NCBI GenBank assembly: GCA_021234155.1
Contig: JAJEKV010000013.1
Coordinates: 14,673,877-14,737,876, forward strand
Direction of reading: 5' to 3'
DNA: 64,000 nucleotides
Source of the DNA: Isoetes taiwanensis
Taxonomy: Eukaryota > Streptophyta > Lycopodiopsida > Isoetales > Isoetaceae
The notes below the pieces were generated by a model. That model was given only the letters and a program-made list of their open reading frames with translations, searched no databases and had not been told where the DNA came from. Shown piece after piece: positions 9,194-19,899 of the stretch; the stretch's first letter is position 1, and each line of letters opens with the position of its first letter. The translations under genes and the position numbers were made by a program.

Positions 9194-12100
9194 CGTTGGC
9201 ATTACACGCCATTCGGGCGGGGTGGCGGGTACGCGGCGTGATTTAGGTAGTACAAGATAACGCCCGGGACCAGATAATCGTGTCTTTGGAACGCCTCATT
9301 CTCCCCACCTTGAAATGATGTTGTTGTCAAAGATCGTGGGTCTCCCCACCTTGGAATCTTCCTAACCTGCAATCAACCTGATGCATACGATATACTATTA
9401 TAATACTTACATATTTATTAAGATTACCTTAAGGTAATATTTTTAAATCATTATTACGCCATTACATTATCAAATAACTTGTCAATTCGTAACTTCTATT
9501 AAAACAAGGTACTTATTAGTCTCCGTTATCACAACATTTAGTTTATCACAATTTAACACTTTCATATACAATTATTATTTAAGGTACTCTTCATCCCTTG
9601 CAACACATTATAACAAAATTTATGTTGCAAGTCCTCGTAGCTCGACCTCCTTGCCCTCCAGAGTGCTCTATTGGCCTGCAGGTCGACACTACGTTATTAC
9701 TATTTTAATTATTAATAAAAATTTGGTTATATGGTGACCACCCCACCTATCTACATGAATGCATGGCTAATCTCCCGGCATAGGAAGAGGATGATTCTTC
9801 CATCGTGGCCGTGGAGGCAGCGCCCTATCATGCCTATATGCCGCTCATGCCTACACCTTTAGTTGCCCAGCGTGGAGGATAAGGTCTTTCCCGTATATGG
9901 GGCGTGAAGGACAGATTCCTCCTATCAATACATATATGGGGCTAGAGGTGCTTTTCCTATCAATGCATTCCTGAATGACCTCTTATCTCTCGAGGTCGTC
10001 TACTTCCGTGGGACAGAAGTAGACTTTCTAATCTACCTTCCACTCATCCAAGCGGAAACGCGGTCATGCCTACATTGACATTACACCACGTCCTAGAGAT
10101 CATCGGTACGCATGCAACCCATACCTGGCATAGGTTGCATGCGTAGATTAATCTTAACTACACATGAAATTAATCTAAACACAAATCGACATGCCTGAGC
10201 CGATTTTTGCTGGCTCCTTTAATGCATGTGATTAACATAATAACCCTAAGGTAATATTTATGAATTAACATTATCATAGTATCGGATACATTACTTCCGA
10301 TAGTACAATTATATTTACTCTAAGCTTTACAATATTTAACAACTTTTAGATCGCGATTATTTAAACAATAACCCTGATTTTAGACCTATTGTTACATAGA
10401 GAAGGTTTTAATTATCATACACAAGAACTAGATGTGCTTCTTATTCTCTTCCTTGGGTCCTGCGTTACCCTTGGAAATATATCCCTAAGATGCACTTAAG
10501 TATATCTGAATTCTATTTCCTATCTATATTTATAAGGACCCCGAGGTCATATGGCTATCCTTGGAAGGAATTGCATCCTTGCGAAGGATTAATTAACATG
10601 CTACCTCACATTATCGTTGTTATTATTTCCGTATGATACATATACGTACAACAATTTCTATGTAATTATTAGGATCTATATTTAACTTATCTATAAGACA
10701 CATTAAAGCTTATAATGCATGCGCACGCCTTACCTAAGGCTAGAATGCATCCACCCATTGAGCCGGCGTCGAGTAATTTGGAGATGACTTGGTCGTTGCG
10801 TTGCTCCCATAGTTTTGCTCTATTCATTGGTGTGGTTAGCTATCACGCCAGTCTCGCACGTTGAAGGCCTCCTGAGCACTAAGGTATCTATCTATCTTAC
10901 GCTCTATTCGCTTCGGCCATTGCCGGAGTGAACTCTATTCTACGGGTCAGTCAATTCCATGCAAGTACGTTCAATCATAAGATTGAGCCCTCCCACTTTC
11001 TTCGAAAAGAAAATGGTCCTGCACCCTTTCAATGACGTTCTACACAATGTCATATCTATTCTCTCCCCTTAAGAGGTTATACGCTTCTTACTTAGCGCAT
11101 TAATTTACTAGCCTTAGCTCACATATATAACCATCTAAGATGGATGCGCATTTTATGTTATCATTTATTTCAATATAGTTATGGGTTACCTACTTAGTTA
11201 GAACGATTCTAAACCACAAAATTTTGTCATGATGACAATTCCTTTTGTCTCAAAAGACTATTTGATTACTATAATTCTTATTTTAGATGTACCTTGCATG
11301 TACTATTCTTTTATATTCTAGAGATTCCCCCTTTCTTAGTTAGTTAAACTCTTGGAATATTCCTACCAATCGAATTGATGCCATCATAACAAGTTGGCCG
11401 GACTTGTTAGATTACTTCTTTTCTTTCGGTTGGATTATTCTTTGGAGGTACTAGATTTATACATGGTCAACAATTATCCTAGTAATGATTCCTTCTTAGC
11501 GAGGTGATCAATCTCACCAAGTGGTTTCAATATGTTGGATGTCTGTTAACAATCGTGTATAATTTTAGTTACTCCTATGCGTTTCCTTCCCAATACTTGA
11601 CGCTTAGCTCAATATTGGGGCAATCCTTTCGGCAAGAATATCTAAAAAAATGCCTTCTAATCCCAATATGGATGTTAACATCCCTACATTTAACCTACTA
11701 GGCCCCATGGCCTTAGATGCTTGAGCTTGCTAGAAGCTCATCCACTCGTTGCCTGCTTGAAGTAGCAAGGTAACGTTCTTCCGAGTCGCTCGATACTTCA
11801 GTCTCCTTGACGGTGGATCCTCTTTGATGTAGAGGTTGACCTTGTTCGTTAGAAGCCTCTCATTGCTGGCGGCTTCCATGCCACTTTTCAAAAGCCTGAA
11901 GGTGGCATCGTTGAAAAAGATCTTTCATCTTGAACTTTTTGTCTTGGCAGCTAAAGGACGACTCTGTATCCGATATTGTTTCTTCGACTCCATCGACGTC
12001 TCATACGTCGAGTCCTCTTGTTGCCCGAAGAGTGTTGAGGATGTTGATTGCTTCACTCCTGCAAATTGCCTGACATCTCTTCCTTTGATCTGTTACGCTA

Positions 12101-12364
12101 TGGGAGGGAAGGAATAACAGGGGAACTATACATGCAAAACATATAGCTTACATAACTACAATTACTACTAGAGCTATTAGGTCCCCCTTGTGCCTCCCTT
12201 CGAGTTGCACACCTACTCCTTGGCGATGTCATCGGTGTTCCTCCGGTGCAATGGTGTTGATGATCTATATCCTCCTATTTGTACGTCCGCTCACACTCCG
12301 GGGTAACTTGTTGATATACTTGGGCCCTCCGATGTTTGTCGGCTATGGCACAACACGCTTTGCA
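9194..12364 (-). other. Non-coding 3' internal region of the LTR element
   Basis: About 3.2 kb is AT-rich between 9400 and 11700, with stops in all frames and only short chance frames. I looked for reverse transcriptase and integrase signatures (YLDD-like, VSDRG-like, HHCC-like) on both strands and saw none. No clear polypurine tract stands next to the 3' LTR at 9194. Such long non-coding interiors are typical of large retrotransposon derivatives. Confidence 0.6.
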
Positions 12365-14060
12365 TCACATTCTAACTAAAGGTGTGCTGGTCGTTGATGC
12401 TTCGACATTTCGGTTTGCTTCCTGATCCTGTTCTCGGGCGGTAATTGTTCCCCCCTTCATGATACTTGAAGCTATTTGAAGGCGTCTCTTGAGGTTGTGC
12501 GCGATTCCTTTGGCTATACTCCTCTGGAGTTGTTCTCTTATGCAGTTGTTCTTTGAATCGTGCATCCTTGGGTTCACCAAGTTGCACGCAAGTCTGCGTG
12601 CAAGTCATCGGCTCGGCTCGCCTAGTTGCTTCTCCATCGAGCTTCCAATCTTACTTGTTTGATTCCCTCGATCACATAGCTTGGACGTTGTCACGTTCCA
12701 CAGTGCAATGCCGTCTTCTTGTCTTGAGGTACCTTCCGGAGGCTTTGATTGTGCTCGTCAGTTTTGATCCTTATGTTGCCTCTAGGGAGCTTGTGGACGA
12801 AGTCGGTTGCTAGCACTTCTCCAGCCTTCAGTTCCTGACCTTTGTCCCTCTATGCATGTCGGTCTCTCTGGTAAGTAAAGCATCATGGCTCTCCTCCTTG
12901 CTGGCTAAGTTGTCGGGGTGATGGATCCTTATATCTGCGCAGCTTGACCCTTGAGTTGAAGAAGTACTTGCCTTAGATATACTCTTGTCGTTGAATAGCC
13001 TGGCTATTATCTTGAACTCTCTTTTCACCGAAGGTGCTTCAGTTGCTATCCTTGTCGTTAAGGTGTCGAATGCTTCTACCTTGGGCATTTGATGTGCCCA
13101 TGTCTGGAGATATGACCGGCTTCTTCTCTTCTAATTACTGGTAGGAGTATTTGACGAAGCCATCACTTAGTTGTTGAAGGCATATCTCCTCGTCGCAGTG
13201 CCTTTCGTAAGTGCCTCTCCATCTAATACACGTGTCATAGCGCATCACCCTATATTACCACAAGGTGGAATTATGGTCGTCGAGATGTTGCCTTCTTAGT
13301 TGGCTCGTTGATGTCGGGGCGTTCCTCCTTCTATTGTTGTGGCCACTCGTGTCATAAGTTCGTCAAGTGTTGCTGCTGCCACAAGATGTAGTGTTGCATC
13401 CCGACGATGTCTTGGTGCAGCGCTGATGATCTTGACATGACCGGTGTTGTCTCTTATTCTGACATTGGGTGGCCGAGTGGTCTTCTACTTTTTGGAACCG
13501 ATGAAAGTTCTCCTGCTGGTGTAAGGGAGCTGGAAGCTCGTCCTGGTCAGCCTTAGGTGCTTTGTGGTTGCCTAGCTTGGTTGCTTCTTTTGTTGGCGTT
13601 GCATGACATTCGCTTGAGCTGCTGGGTTGCAAGGTCGTGGTGGTCTTCCCTCCAGTTTCTATACGCTCCTGTGTCGCCATGACTTCTCTCCTCGACGAAA
13701 GATTATGCCCTCTGGCTGAAACTCATGTGCGTCGAGTTGGTGAAGGCGTCGAGATCCTCTTTCTGATGTGACCTCGTGGACGTGGTAGCCGGAAGGTTGA
13801 CATCTAGAAGATTCTTGATGCCGTTGGTTACCAAATATTCTTCCCATTTGATGAAGATTGTGATAGGCGGTGGTGTCCTGTTCTACTCGTTTGTCGGTTG
13901 AGGTGTTTGTCGTTGTGCTTCCCTCTCTTGGGTCTGTCTTTTCGGTCTCTTCTCCTTATCCATGCGTAGATCTTTGGGTCCTCGATTTCTTCAAGAAGTT
14001 GCGCCTCTAGCTCTTCTTTGACTCTATACTGTACTGAAAAGCAACGCCAGATATCCTAGA
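12365..14060 (-). pseudogene. Broken gag-like reading frames of the LTR element
   Basis: Minus-strand frames are longer and more polar here than in the rest of the interior. They include a charged helix around 14040-13900 (VKEELEAQLLEEIEDPKIY, WIRRRDRKDRPKRG), a Gln/Thr/Ser-rich frame at 13680-13363, a frame at 13088-12828 (KREFKIIARLFNDKS) and a basic one at 12608-12372. Their composition fits a structural protein of the element, but I see no capsid signature and no CCHC knuckle. Frame shifts separate the pieces. Assignment to gag rests on position downstream of the H3-tail ORF and is weak. Confidence 0.3.
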
Positions 14061-14792
14061 ATCTAAGGGTCTACTTGAAGGGCTCTCCTACAACATTACG
14101 GGCTCTATAAGCAAGTTTAGATGGCTCGAGCAAATAAGCATCAAGACATATCTATGATCTACAAGTCTATGGACATTAGGACATGTGGTATGGCATGAAA
14201 CGAGGTTTGTTTTGCAGAACCTCCATGATGTTTGAGACATACTCTAAGGTCCTAGCAAGTTGGTTTGGGGGGAGGGGGGGGGGGAGGGGATCCAATCCCT
14301 ACACGTGGAGTGACTTGGGCAGCTCTAGACTCTAGCTCCTTTCTAGGTATTCTGGCAATAGGGAGTGTCAATGTGGTGACTATATAAGTCAAACTCTATT
14401 AGAAGGACACAAAATTAGGTCAAGGTTTATGCCTTGGGCATGAGCAGAGGTGATGTACCAACAGTTGGACTTGGGTTGCTATGCTGAGATCTAGATGACT
14501 ATAACAAAGGGGTGTTCTTGGGCACTTCTATCTAGGAGTAAGGCATCAGCTTCGAGCCGAGAGCAATACCTGCAAGGTACTAATGGGGTATGCTTCTATT
14601 TACAAACAAACCACAGTTTGGAAAAACAATTCAAGGGTTTGAGCAATTTTGGTCATTTTGAACTGGGGTTCGACATTTCTAGCCTAATTTGAGGTCATAA
14701 ATGGATTCTAGGCTGTCTAACGGTCCTATTGCAACAAATTTCAGGCGATTTGGAGCTTTGTAGCTCAAGTTATGGAGGTTCAAAGTTTGGAG

Positions 14793-14859
14793 GTCTCACA
14801 CATTGCGCCCAGATAAAAAACTGAGGTTTTGTTTTTGCTCCTGGCGCGATGTGTGAGAC
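14793..14859 (-). repeat. Hairpin copy 1 of 5
   Basis: 17-base arms GTCTCACACATTGCGCC and GGCGCGATGTGTGAGAC pair with one wobble. The loop contains an inner AAAACTGAGGTTTT stem. Arm position 10 is A, paired with T on the other arm; in copies 2 and 5 the same pair is G-C. It lies downstream of the H3-tail ORF in element orientation. Confidence 0.8.
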
Positions 14860-15006
14860 ATTGGCCCTATTCTGGTCAAAACTTGTTCAATTTGGGTGAT
14901 CTAAGGGTCTAATCATGCTAGGCTCATCGAGTTAGGTAGAATTGACCCCTTACTTGGTCGATTTGGAGGTGTTTTGGTCTAGTTTAGGACTAGTTTAGGT
15001 ATGAAG

Positions 15007-15073
15007 GTCTCACACGTTGCGTTCAGATCAAAAACCGAAGTTTTGTTTTTAGTCCTGGTGCGACGTGTGAGAC
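15007..15073 (-). repeat. Hairpin copy 2 of 5
   Basis: The arms GTCTCACACGTTGCGTT and GGTGCGACGTGTGAGAC pair through several G-T wobbles and otherwise fully. The inner loop has AAAACCGAAGTTTT. It is about 135 bases after the end of the H3-tail ORF on the minus strand. Confidence 0.8.
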
Positions 15074-15206
15074 ATCCTCTCAAATTGGTCTAAAATGTCT
15101 GTTTTGACTAAGACAAAAGCTGGAACTTACTAACTCAACTTAATTAAGTAAGATTACACACGTTACTTAGTCTAAAACTCAAAAATTTTCCATCATTTAC
15201 AAAATT

Positions 15207-15671
15207 TTACTGTGGATCTCCCTTGATGCAGCTGGCAAGCTGCATGTCCTTCTTCATTAGTGTCACCCTCTTCGCATGAACTGTGCAGGCTATTGAGTCT
15301 TCAAAATGTTGGACCAGCTTCTGCTCTGCTGCTTCTTGAGCCTTGGCCTCCCGCTCTCGTTCTGCCCTCTTCTCTTCTTGTATCTCCCGCTCCATCTGCT
15401 CGTACGCTTCTTGGCTCTCTTCATCCCTTGAATCCGGAGATCCAATGTCCTCTTCCTCTAGTGCTTTTGTTGATCCCTGGGATCCCTACTCCTGGCTGGC
15501 TGGTTGGCTGGTCGTTCCTTAATGACTACCTTGACGTTCGGGGTCTTCTTCGTCTCTCGCTTGGGCTCCTCCACGCCTTTGCCCTTCCGCTCCTTGTTTT
15601 CTTCGGCCTCCTTGGCCTCTGGCTGTTTCGCCTTGTCGAGGAAGTCGAGCGGTCTGTTTGGTGCGCGCCAT
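15207..15671 (-). CDS. Element protein starting with the histone H3 tail (MARTKQTAR) plus coiled coil
   Basis: The ATG at 15671-15669 sits in a strong plant/animal start context (GACATGG). The first nine codons read MARTKQTAR, identical to the start of histone H3. After Met removal, expected before Ala, the exposed end would be ARTKQTAR, the part of H3 read by PHD and related domains at Lys4. From codon 10 the same frame runs to a stop at 15521-15519. The next frame instead gives a charged stretch ([31 protein letters not shown]). The reading then returns to the starting frame for [14 protein letters not shown], the coiled coil [16 protein letters not shown] (from 15395) and [19 protein letters not shown], ending at 15207. 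Start and end are in one frame, so two compensating shifts (or sequence errors) lie between. No further H3 sequence follows: no KSTGG or histone fold is present. By position it is the first ORF after the leader, where gag is expected. The role, possibly chromatin reader or enzyme engagement, is inference. Confidence 0.55.
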
Positions 15672-15870
15672 GTCGATCGGAGGTCGGGCGCCCTAAAATC
15701 GCCTTAGCAAGGGGGAGCGATTTTTCCAAAGAGGAACGTAGAAATAGGGGGGTTCCTAGGTCTATTTATAGATGGCCAATTCTGGGTCAAATTATAAGCT
15801 ACCCTTTTGGATGGGCTAAAACACTTATTATCCTATTACATGGCTTAATTTAGACCTTTCTAACCTCATG

Positions 15871-15937
15871 GTCTCACACATTGCGCCCAGGCCAATAATG
15901 AAAGTTTCATTTTTGCTCCTGGCGCGACGTGTGAGAC
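15871..15937 (-). repeat. Hairpin copy 3 of 5
   Basis: The arms GTCTCACACATTGCGCC and GGCGCGACGTGTGAGAC pair with one A-C mismatch. The inner stem has a different sequence from the other copies, AATGAAA and TTTCATT, yet is still complementary. This supports selection on, or repeated origin of, the fold. It lies in the leader about 200 bases before the H3-tail start codon. Confidence 0.8.
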
Positions 15938-16151
15938 ATGGTGGGTTTCTAAGAAAAAGGTTTAGTTATACTACCTATATGTAGACAAGGAGACACTTAG
16001 CAAGATAAAATGACAACTAAGCTATGATGAATGCAGATGCTGTCTCTATCTAGCTTAAGGGTCTTGGTTCTAAGTCTAAGGCTTGGCCATTAATATTATT
16101 TAACATTATTAAAGCTTAAATCTAATTAAAAATCATATTTTAAACATAAAC

Positions 16152-16225
16152 GATGCCTGCCCTCAGTGGTTGGCACGGGGGAGTTACCTTGTGGGTGGGA
16201 GGTTCAATTCCCGCTACTGTGGGAA
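16152..16225 (+). repeat. tRNA-like SINE head or tRNA relic
   Basis: CTCAGTGGTTGGCACGG resembles a polymerase III A box. GGTTCAATTCCCGCTAC, about 45 bases later, matches the B-box consensus GGTTCRANYCC. No complete cloverleaf can be drawn, so this is not a tRNA gene. It sits inside the LTR element's leader between hairpins 3 and 4. Confidence 0.45.
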
Positions 16226-16352
16226 TGTTTTTAAGATGAGGTTCAAATAGATTGAAAAGCTAGACTAATCTAGCTAATTCCTAGCTTAAAATTCGAATTA
16301 CCATGTTATTTTTTTTGAAATTTATCACTTTTCAAGATGTTTTAGGATCAAT

Positions 16353-16413
16353 GTCTCACACATTACGCCATGTGAGATATGTCTGTTTTTAGACCAGGCA
16401 CGACGTGTGAGAT
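16353..16413 (-). repeat. Hairpin copy 4 of 5 (short loop)
   Basis: The arms GTCTCACACATTACGCC and GGCACGACGTGTGAGAT are the most diverged of the five. The loop is six bases shorter and forms its own small stem GTCT/AGAC around GTTTTT. Confidence 0.7.
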
Positions 16414-16538
16414 ATTGTACATTTTTGACTAATTTACGTGATTGAAACATACTATTCTAACTAATTTTTACCTTAGAACTCGGCTTACCATATTACTTTT
16501 TTCAAATTCATCAAGTTTTAAGGTGTTCTTGGCCAAAT

Positions 16539-16605
16539 GTCTCACACGTTGCGCCCTGTTCAAAAACTGAAGTTTTGTTTTTAGACCAGGCGCGACGTGT
16601 GAGAC
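16539..16605 (-). repeat. Hairpin copy 5 of 5
   Basis: The arms GTCTCACACGTTGCGCC and GGCGCGACGTGTGAGAC pair with a single wobble. The loop folds as CAAAACT/AGTTTTG apart from one extra A. It is the copy closest to the primer-binding site, about 190 bases downstream of it on the minus strand. Confidence 0.8.
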
Positions 16606-16795
16606 CACCTTGCCTTAGAAAGTTTTGGCTCACTGTTTTTAGTCTTATTATGTTCCAATTCACTTACCTGTTACTAGTTTAGCATATACTAAAAATGAGA
16701 AAAAATTTTCTCACTTTTTCGAGGTTTGAGGATCCTATCAAGTTAGTACTACTGGGAGCATGGCCAATGCTTTGCTCTTGGTCTCCAAGAACATT

Positions 16796-16807
16796 GCTCT
16801 GATACCA
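16796..16807 (-). promoter_or_regulatory. Primer-binding site, TGGTATCAGAGC
   Basis: Twelve bases match the initiator tRNA-Met primer site used by many plant Ty3 and Ty1 elements. One base separates it from the LTR border at 16809. The sequence that follows in element sense (AATGTTCTTGGAGACC) is shared with the related leader at 35628. Confidence 0.85.
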
Positions 16808-16808
16808 C

Positions 16809-18260
16809 TGTGACGTCCCCTACTCATATACGGTGCACTCACCGTATACAAACAGGAGTTCATCCCCCATACCAGCTCCATGCTAATATAGGGCCCTCCA
16901 CGTATCACTGCAACCTTGAAGAGTTCTAGTGGGAAGAATGAAGGGGTCATTTACCCTGTCTCCCTCAGGGCCTACCTAGCGGAAGCGTAAACATACATGT
17001 CAGTATACAACATCAACATCACATGACCATCTCGAAGGATGACTCACCACATATCTGCATAGACAAGATCAGCACATCACATGTGGGAATCCTACCCAAG
17101 GCTCAGACTCAAGGGGAATGACTGACGGCTTGGGTCTCCAGAGTTCATTGCAGACAGAATTCATGGCAATGGATTTGGCTGGCATAAGAACATGGCTGAA
17201 AAGTGTTGGGACCTGACGGTAGCCCGCCGGATGCATAGCCGAAGGGGCTATTCTGGGTTGCATCTCCCGGTTCGATGGGGCGGTAGGGATCACTCCCTCC
17301 AGAGATCTACATCTTCGACTCAAGGTGACTAGAGGGCCCCTTTGCCCTTATTATTTGAACCCTTTGGAAAGTGAACACCACTCCACGGGTGTCGAGCCCA
17401 TGCCTTGCCCACACTCAGTGGCAAGCCATTAGACCTAGTCATAATGATCCCCGGTAGGCCTTACACACCAGAGAAATCGTTCAAGAGTCAGAACACGAAC
17501 CTCCTTCTTAGCCAGTCTGGCCCTTTCACCCACAACCTGTGTGTGGTTCTTGTACCTAAGGCGAATCTACGATTGTGCTAGAGAGGCTAACCTAGGAGCA
17601 TCTACTACCAAGCTTTAGGGCTTCTACCCCCTTCCCAATACAAGGAGTTCATAGAGATACAACATCCATATACATCACAGAAGAACTAAAGAACTACATC
17701 TAATCTATATCATAGATAGAGTTAGGTTCTTTAGTTAGAGTCTGGTATCTGGGAATCTAGATGGCTGCTATGGGCGATTTAATATGCTAACCCTCGATAC
17801 AATGGCGGAAGGCGGTTTAGGCTATTAAATCGACCAAATACTGATCCTCGGCTCCGGTCCTCACATCACGAGTTCCACCATCCCGTTGAACTGCTCGAAT
17901 CAAGGGAAACTAATGGTGCAATTCGCTAGGCAGAAGTTCGGGAAGCGATTTTTGACTCTGGGGCAGCCAAAAGCGAGCTCTAGAACCCTATGGGCCGAAA
18001 AAAATGGGCAAGTTAGGGTTTCTCCTACCTAAATAGACAAGGGGTTAGGGCTAGGGTTTCCAATTATCCCTTTAGGCATGTGGGATAATTGGGAATGGCC
18101 CACTTGCCTTTAATGGCTAGGTGGCATAAGTGTATCCACATGGAAAGGTGTGCACCTTAATAAATGTGCACATTGGTAAATGTGCACATTGGTAAATGTG
18201 CACATTAACAAATGCACATACCTTGCAAGTTGCCCCCTAGGGGCTACCTGCCTGGCTACA
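16809..18260 (-). repeat. 5' LTR of the 10.6-kb element
   Basis: It begins TGTGACGTCCCCTACTCATA on the plus strand and ends CCTGGCTACA, and aligns with 7701-9193. Compared with the other LTR it lacks several short blocks (for example near 17195, where about 40 bases present at 8090-8140 are missing) and has clustered short changes near 17255-17370 and 17790-17960. The element's transcription start should lie in this copy. Confidence 0.85.
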
Positions 18261-19500
18261 CGTTTATAAACTATTGCGAGTAAGTAAACTATTTTTTCTT
18301 TTTTTGTTGGTGTTTGTGTATCATGAAGCCTTTCTCGACAGACCATCCGAGAAAAAAAGCTTCACTGGCCAGTCAAAGGGATTCACCACCTATATATAAA
18401 AGTCTTATTTCCAATGATAAGGAAGGCTCAAAACGCTTCAGACGTCTATTTCATTGGAAATACAAGGGTTCCAAAAAAAAAAGTTGCTAATGCATTGTAG
18501 ATTGCCCTTGCAACTGTTTTGTAAATGGGGCTTCTTCATCTTCTTTCCTATTCAGTAGTCTAATTCTCACCATAATCTAGATGGCCATATCAATCAAAGA
18601 TGGACTACACATTTCTTCGTTTTTGCCAGATGACGCACTGCTTTCTAACATTACAGAGACTAAACTTCTGACATTAAATTGGTTCTAGCTTGAGTATGAA
18701 AGCTGTAAATAATACTTGCTCTATGTAGTATCCAATGACATATGAATGTAGGCCGGTCCCTAGTATTCTTTGTATCATCTATCTTTGGATGATTTGCTTA
18801 TGAAATTGGGCAGCCATTCTAGTTCTACTATGTCGCCAATGTAACTCAAAAAACATAGCATTCATCTTGATAGTCTTTCAAAGAACAAAACAAAAACACT
18901 CCTAGATGCAATTTCGACCAAAACTTACCAAAAAAATATAAATCCTTGGCATCTTCATCGTTACTTGTAGTAGATGTTAATCTCTTTGCATTGATTCATC
19001 AAACCATGCATTTTGATGATCGCGAGATCATTTTTCTTAATTCAAGGGGTTTTGTGTCAAGTCAGAATAGTGTCAGTGTTGAGAAGGTTGGAATGTCATT
19101 TTGATAGTTCTAAATATGTGGTTTTCAAGATTTGTCTTTTATTTAAGCCCGATAAATTTGTGATCATCACAGTTCTCTACTTAGTTTTTCAGTAGAGTTT
19201 CTATATTTGAGTTAATTACACACTATAGTATCAAAGGAAGTCATATCTGGTTATAGACCATAGGTAAAGGTCCAGGACAAAATCTTCCTGCTATGATCCA
19301 TACTGACATGTTTGTTCATGCTTCATTTTACAAATTGCTTTTCATAAGCCTTTATCACTTCTAATTTTGCGGAATTATCCTTAAACCTCGTAGCATTTAA
19401 GAACCAATCTGTTTGTTTTATTATCTGCGGCTTGAAAATCACTTTAGAATATTTTTGCGAGTAGCTTCCTATTTAAGCATAAGGTTAGATTGGTTTCAAA
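18261..19500. other. No recognisable gene
   Basis: Stops are frequent in all frames. A short inverted pair TATTTCCAATGA / TCATTGGAAATA (18406-18417 and 18451-18462) is the only structure I noted. Confidence 0.5.
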
Positions 19501-19795
19501 ATACTATGAAGTTGGGAGAAATAAAACCCATTCATCACTTGATTTATACCTTAAATTTGAGCATGAATGACCAATTTGCAAAATAGCTATCTATTTAGAC
19601 TTGAGCTTGCATTTGTATTGGCCTCGAAATACTGTCCAATTTATGAAATTGGGAGAAATAAAGCCCATTCATCAACTTTATGATCCCATACCTTAAATAT
19701 AAGCATGAATATAACAAAGTTGGGAGAAAGAAACCATTCATCAACTTGATGATCCCATACTTTAAATCTAAGCATGAATATGATGAAATTCCTTC
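19501..19795 (+). repeat. Three diverged copies of a ~70-bp unit
   Basis: The phrase GTTGGGAGAAATAAA(A/G)CCCATTC, continued by CATCA and then CCTTAAAT..AAGCATGAAT, occurs near 19510, 19650 and 19715. The second and third copies are adjacent; the first is separated by about 70 bases. There is no coding potential. Confidence 0.6.
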
Positions 19796-19899
19796 TGAAT
19801 CATCCTAGACTTATGAACTCATTCAATAAATTCACCACCTGACAAAACCTTTGAGCAAGCTCGCATCTAAGAGGCCCTTGTTTTTTAGAGCTTAAGTGA

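Larger units (their letters stand above)
7701..18260 (-). mobile_element. LTR retrotransposon, ~10.6 kb, non-autonomous, with histone H3-tail ORF
   Basis: Two long direct repeats bound the element: 7701-9193 (3' LTR) and 16809-18260 (5' LTR). Just inside the 16809 border lies GCTCTGATACCA, the reverse complement of TGGTATCAGAGC, the tRNA-Met primer-binding site of many plant LTR elements. This fixes the orientation as minus. Reading on the minus strand, the order is 5' LTR, PBS, a 1.1-kb leader with three hairpins and a SINE-like insert, an ORF beginning MARTKQTAR (15671-15207), two more hairpins, about 1.2 kb of broken gag-like frames (about 14.05-12.8 kb), and roughly 3 kb without coding potential before the 3' LTR. 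No protease, reverse transcriptase, RNase H or integrase motif was seen, so it should depend on proteins of another element. No 5-bp target duplication is obvious. The LTRs differ by many small changes, so the copy is not young. Confidence 0.8.

Noticed and set aside
15645-15671. MARTKQTAR as the 5' end of a genuine histone H3 gene
   Set aside because: No KSTGG, APRKQL or histone-fold sequence follows in any frame within 1 kb; the context is an LTR-element ORF.
15260-15853. 197-codon plus-strand open frame rich in Leu and Ser
   Set aside because: It is antisense to the coiled-coil ORF, in which Glu/Arg/Lys codons give few stops on the opposite strand; no domain is visible.
16152-16225. Functional tRNA gene
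   Set aside because: Box-like words are present but acceptor and anticodon stems cannot be formed; a SINE head or relic fits better. The same holds for 48290-48380 and 55262-55300.
16738-16950. Conserved protein because the frame GGPYISMELVWGMN occurs twice (7570-7842 and here)
   Set aside because: The identity reflects the two LTRs of one element, not a protein.
18406-18462. Inverted pair TATTTCCAATGA / TCATTGGAAATA as a hairpin element
   Set aside because: Only 12-base arms with a 33-base gap and no repeat elsewhere; likely chance in AT-rich DNA.
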